Under the pieces are notes generated by a model. The model did not search any database. It saw only the letters and a list, made by a program, of their open reading frames with translations, and was not told the DNA's origin. Below are positions 13,447-16,444 of a stretch of DNA of 16,444 bases, piece by piece. The stretch lies in contig JAEUSA010000423.1 in assembly GCA_016788945.1 (NCBI GenBank), positions 1 through 16,444 on the forward strand. Direction: 5' to 3'. The position numbers were made by a program, and so were the translations under genes. The stretch is from Leptospiraceae bacterium. Lineage in GTDB: Bacteria > Spirochaetota > Leptospiria > Turneriellales > Turneriellaceae. Positions within the stretch are counted from its first letter, which is position 1. Each line of letters starts with the position of its first letter.

Positions 13447-16283
13447 AAAAACTCTGGCAAAAGCTGGCGCCGGTGATTTCGCCGGGTATCCGCACTAAAC
13501 TTGCTCTGTTTACCTTGTTTTTTGTCAGCGCGCTGCTTGCCGCGGGTTTTGTTTATACTTATCTTTCGCAGAAGCGCGATCTGTCGCGTGCTTACGACCG
13601 GCAGATCAGTGCACCGCTCGATTTGGTGTCAGCGAACGTCGCCGATCTGCATAAAATTGCCGAGGCGCTCATACAGCTCGAATCATTTCGTATCAAACTC
13701 AAACGCAAGACTATCGAGGCGCGTCGTTTCCGCGGCGTCAAAACCGAAAAAGACAATGTTTTCAAGTGGCTCGGCCGCAAAACGGGTATTCGCAAGCAGC
13801 GCTACGAGAGTTACGATACCTATTACAGTACTTACCTCACCGACAAAAATCTGAAAGAATTTGAAAATCTGCTCAAGGCCTACCTCGACGTCGCGATGAA
13901 CTCTCCGGTTGCCGCCGCCGATTTCAACCGCTGGAAGGCACTGGCCGCACAGGCAGCGCCGGGTGTCATGCGCCTTGCAGAAACTGCAGAGCCGAGTGAG
14001 GCGCTGATTAAAGAAGTCGGCCGCACACGCGCGCGCCTGCTTGCCGATCTCAGGCGACCGTTTGGTCCGCTGTTTTCTAATCGCCTCGAACGCATGGGTT
14101 TCAGCCCCGATTCGATACGTATCTTGAGTTTTAATGCCGAACAAGCAGAACTGTTTGATACGGCTTCCCTGTTCCGCGAAAGCGAATCGGCGACGCGCAA
14201 ATTGTTCCGCAATACCGATTTCACCAAATTCCGCAAAGCATTCTTTGATGACGAAAAGGCCCTCGAAGCCAAAGCCGATTTTACGGCGGAGCAAACACCG
14301 TTTGAAGCCCGGTTCTCGCCGGTATTTGCCAATATTCCCGTGGTGGAGCGCGCGTTGCGCGTGGCGGGGTTTGACGGCGGCGCGGAAAAGCTGCGCGCCA
14401 AATTGGAGTCGATCGACGCGCAGTTCATCGGCGAACTGAAAGCGATTATCGAAGTTAAAAAAGAACGGATTAAAATACTGCGCGCAAAGGGTGTTCCGCC
14501 TTATCGCGATCCCGAATTTATGGCTGCTGCGAAAGATTACCGCGCTGCGGCCGAAAAACGTGACGCCGCTCTTGCCAATGCTCTGAATTATGCGCAGATC
14601 GAAAAGAGCCTGCATACCCTGATACAAGACAAGATCAAGCGCCTGCACGAACGTGCGGTTGCCGCGCAGAAAAAGGTCAGCGAAAGCGAAGCGTTGCTCA
14701 AAAAGGTCGAAGCGAAAAAGGCGCCCGAAGGTTCACCCGGTGTCGACGAACTTTTGACGCGCATCGAAGCCGACCGCCGCATTATCGAAACCGCCGAAAG
14801 CGAGATTTCAGGCCTCCGCTCGCGTGAATCGAGCATACTGATCGATCGCGATAACGAAGATCCGCAGATGCGCGAAGCCTCGATCTTGCCCGCTGCGGAA
14901 GCCATACTCAATTTGCGCAATGCGGCGCTGCTCGCCAAGATACGCATGAGCCTTATTTCAGAGCAAGATATTCTGAAGCAGCAACTCAAGAACGGCGCCG
15001 AACGGAAAGAGCAGGCCCGTATTTTTACCCTCGTCAGGCAGTTTATCTACGACGCTAAGAATGAAACCGAAATCGCGGTACCACGCGGTACCAAATCGCC
15101 GCTGGCGGGCGGCGTTCTGGCGGCGACGCGTACCGAAGCCGAAGATTATATGCATGTTCTCGATACAACGCCGCTTTTTGGCAAAGACGGACTCAGCGAG
15201 AAGCTTGTCGCGGAAAATGTCGTCGGTTATAATCTGGCGATCTTCAACAAAGAAGAAGGCCTGAGGGTCATCAGGCGATCCACACTGGGTCTGATACTAT
15301 TTTCATCGGTTGTGGGGCTCATCGCAATTTTGGCGGCCTGGTATTTTTCTGGTTTTGCGGTGCGCCGCATCGCCTCGCTGAGTGCCACGTCGAAGCTGGT
15401 GCGTGACGGTAACCTGCAGGTCACCTTTAGCGGCGACGGGTACGACGAACTTGCTTCTCTCGGGCAGAGCCTCAACAGCATGGTTGCCGGCCTCAAAGAA
15501 CGCGAAGAACTCAAAGGCGAACTCATGGCGGCTGAAGAAATTCAAAAGCGCCTGTTGCCGTCAACGGTGCCGGGAAACCTCGCAGGGCGTGCCGATATCG
15601 CCGGTTTCTATAAGGCGATGGTCGGTGTCGGCGGCGATTATTTCGACTACTTGGCACTCGGCAACGATTATGTCGCGATCGCCATGGGCGACGTTTCTAA
15701 CCACGGCGTGGGTCCGGCGCTGGTGATGGCGATGACGCGTGCTCAGCTGCATTCGCAGCTACGCGAAAAAGAGATTTCGCTGAAAAATATTCTCCTCAAA
15801 CTCAACGCACAACTGTACGAAGAAACGCCGGCGAATATTTTCGTCACGTTTTTTCTTGCGCACTACAATCTGAAAACCGGCGATCTGCAGTATGTCTCAG
15901 CCGGACATTCAAAGCCGTTAGTCTACCGCGCGGCATCCGCTTCGACCGAATTTATAGAAGCCGGCGGCATGCCGCTGGGTATGGATGACAACGAACTGTT
16001 CGGAACCACATTAGAATTACGAAAAACGAATCTGGCGAAGGGCGATGTCTTTCTGCAATATACAGATGGCCTCTCTGAAGCAATGAACGCCGAGCGTGAA
16101 CAGTTCGGCTACGAGCGTATGGAGAGCATGCTGAAGGGGCTTGCGGCCAAGAGCGCGACGACTGAACAGATTCTCAGCGGCGTGTCACGCGAGATTGAAC
16201 AATTTACGGGCACTACGCTGACCGCTGCCGGGCCGTCGGCGTTATCTGACGATATTGCTCTGGTCTGCCTGAGGCGCGAATAG
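13443..16283 (+). CDS. Membrane sensor PP2C/SpoIIE-type serine phosphatase with HAMP domain, 946 aa
   Basis: This protein should dephosphorylate the STAS partner in response to a signal. It has a membrane helix at about residues 19-41, then about 570 residues outside the membrane, then a second helix at about 613-637. A HAMP linker (638-690) and a SpoIIE/RsbU phosphatase domain follow. Metal-binding motifs are GGDYFDY (730-736, Asp732), GDVSNHG (749-755, Asp750) and LSDDIALV (934-941, Asp936-Asp937). The extracytoplasmic region is highly charged and helical, with strong coiled-coil character near 380-470. It shows no PAS, Cache or CHASE signature that I recognise and is far longer than most sensor loops. 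It overlaps the kinase gene by four bases. A ten-base tandem repeat lies near codon 544. Confidence 0.93.
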   Translation: MKKLWQKLAPVISPGIRTKLALFTLFFVSALLAAGFVYTYLSQKRDLSRAYDRQISAPLDLVSANVADLHKIAEALIQLESFRIKLKRKTIEARRFRGVKTEKDNVFKWLGRKTGIRKQRYESYDTYYSTYLTDKNLKEFENLLKAYLDVAMNSPVAAADFNRWKALAAQAAPGVMRLAETAEPSEALIKEVGRTRARLLADLRRPFGPLFSNRLERMGFSPDSIRILSFNAEQAELFDTASLFRESESATRKLFRNTDFTKFRKAFFDDEKALEAKADFTAEQTPFEARFSPVFANIPVVERALRVAGFDGGAEKLRAKLESIDAQFIGELKAIIEVKKERIKILRAKGVPPYRDPEFMAAAKDYRAAAEKRDAALANALNYAQIEKSLHTLIQDKIKRLHERAVAAQKKVSESEALLKKVEAKKAPEGSPGVDELLTRIEADRRIIETAESEISGLRSRESSILIDRDNEDPQMREASILPAAEAILNLRNAALLAKIRMSLISEQDILKQQLKNGAERKEQARIFTLVRQFIYDAKNETEIAVPRGTKSPLAGGVLAATRTEAEDYMHVLDTTPLFGKDGLSEKLVAENVVGYNLAIFNKEEGLRVIRRSTLGLILFSSVVGLIAILAAWYFSGFAVRRIASLSATSKLVRDGNLQVTFSGDGYDELASLGQSLNSMVAGLKEREELKGELMAAEEIQKRLLPSTVPGNLAGRADIAGFYKAMVGVGGDYFDYLALGNDYVAIAMGDVSNHGVGPALVMAMTRAQLHSQLREKEISLKNILLKLNAQLYEETPANIFVTFFLAHYNLKTGDLQYVSAGHSKPLVYRAASASTEFIEAGGMPLGMDDNELFGTTLELRKTNLAKGDVFLQYTDGLSEAMNAEREQFGYERMESMLKGLAAKSATTEQILSGVSREIEQFTGTTLTAAGPSALSDDIALVCLRRE
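15074..15093 (+). repeat. Exact 10-base tandem duplication inside the phosphatase gene
   Basis: CGCGGTACCA occurs twice with no gap (15074-15083 and 15084-15093). It encodes part of IAVPRGTK just before the second membrane helix. The unit is not a multiple of three, so losing or gaining one copy would shift the frame and remove the HAMP and phosphatase domains. Both copies are needed for the frame seen here. Confidence 0.7.
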
Positions 16284-16320
16284 CCGGCTCGACTAATTTC
16301 CGGGTTTGGCCGACAATCAA

Positions 16321-16358
16321 TTAGGCGAAATCACCGGTTTTTCGGCATGATCGCCTGA
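16321..16358 (+). promoter_or_regulatory. Interrupted inverted repeat between the phosphatase gene and the next gene
   Basis: TTAGGCGA (16321-16328) pairs with TCGCCTGA (16351-16358), with one G-U pair. Inside, TCA pairs with TGA, and CCG (16334-16336) with CGG (16343-16345), around a T-rich loop. The structure ends just before the ribosome binding site of the gene at 16371. No poly-U tract follows, so it may be a leader structure or a weak terminator of the partner-switch operon. Confidence 0.4.
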
Positions 16359-16370
16359 GAGGGAGTAGTG

Positions 16371-16444
16371 ATGGCACTCAATGATGCGCAAAAAGCCGAG
16401 CTGATGAGAAAAGGCAATCTGCTGTTTAATCAGGGTAGATATTT
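16371..16444 (+). CDS. Probable TPR-repeat protein, N-terminus only (runs off window)
   Basis: Only 24 codons are visible, beginning MALNDAQKAELMRKGNLLF and continuing NQGRY. The pattern of Lys-Gly-Asn, Leu-Phe and Gln-Gly-Arg-Tyr is typical of the first helix of a tetratricopeptide repeat (compare xxGNxLFxxGxYxxA). The start is well supported by GGGAG at 16361-16365, five bases before the ATG. An 87-base gap with an inverted repeat separates it from the phosphatase gene, so it may be its own transcription unit. TPR membership is tentative because the first repeat is not complete in the window. Confidence 0.55.
   Translation, partial: MALNDAQKAELMRKGNLLFNQGRY

Noticed and set aside
13683..14648. 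Long antisense frame inside the phosphatase gene
   Set aside because: The plus-strand frame is continuous through recognised domains. The antisense frame has low-complexity composition and no start context.
1..16444. tRNA, rRNA, CRISPR arrays, insertion sequences, phage genes
   Set aside because: No cloverleaf, regular spacer array, transposase or terminal repeat pattern was seen on either strand.

Overview
The window reads as chromosome of a moderately GC-rich bacterium, most likely a spirochaete. The main evidence is a compact V-type ATPase operon with the order E, DUF2764-type protein, A, B, D, I, K. That layout is known from treponemes, borreliae and chlamydiae. The base composition is too GC-rich for Borrelia or Chlamydia. 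The partner-switching genes and large membrane-bound SpoIIE-type phosphatase also suit a free-living spirochaete of the Leptospirales/Spirochaetales kind (Turneriella- or Leptonema-like). The genus is an inference, not something the sequence proves.

Layout. Positions 2-505 hold the C-terminal end of a class III nucleotidyl-cyclase-like domain whose catalytic residues look degenerate. It converges on an unrecognised gene on the minus strand (530-1171). A hypothetical membrane protein (1285-2022) and a 125-base gap with a repeated 12-base motif follow. Next comes the V-ATPase operon (2148-9596). Five successive junctions from E to I overlap by four bases (ATGA); K alone has a separate strong ribosome binding site. 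Nine bases beyond K, facing it on the minus strand, is a two-gene unit of pyruvate kinase and a PduO-type cobalamin adenosyltransferase, also joined by an ATGA overlap.

A divergent intergenic region with three inverted repeats (11576-11720) separates pyruvate kinase from a plus-strand operon (11721-16283). This operon has an unrecognised helical 305-residue protein, a STAS anti-anti-sigma factor, an RsbW-like anti-sigma kinase starting at TTG, and a 946-residue membrane sensor phosphatase. The window ends in the first codons of a probable TPR protein (16371 onward).

How the genes work together. The ATPase genes encode a rotary pump or synthase. Its K subunit carries the five-residue sodium ligand pattern of Enterococcus hirae NtpK at a constant offset, so sodium coupling is plausible. 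The last operon has every part of a phospho-dependent partner switch (phosphatase sensor, antagonist, kinase) except the final target, because no sigma factor gene lies beside it. No tRNA, rRNA, CRISPR array, insertion sequence or prophage gene was seen, and no gene-free stretch exceeds 300 bases.
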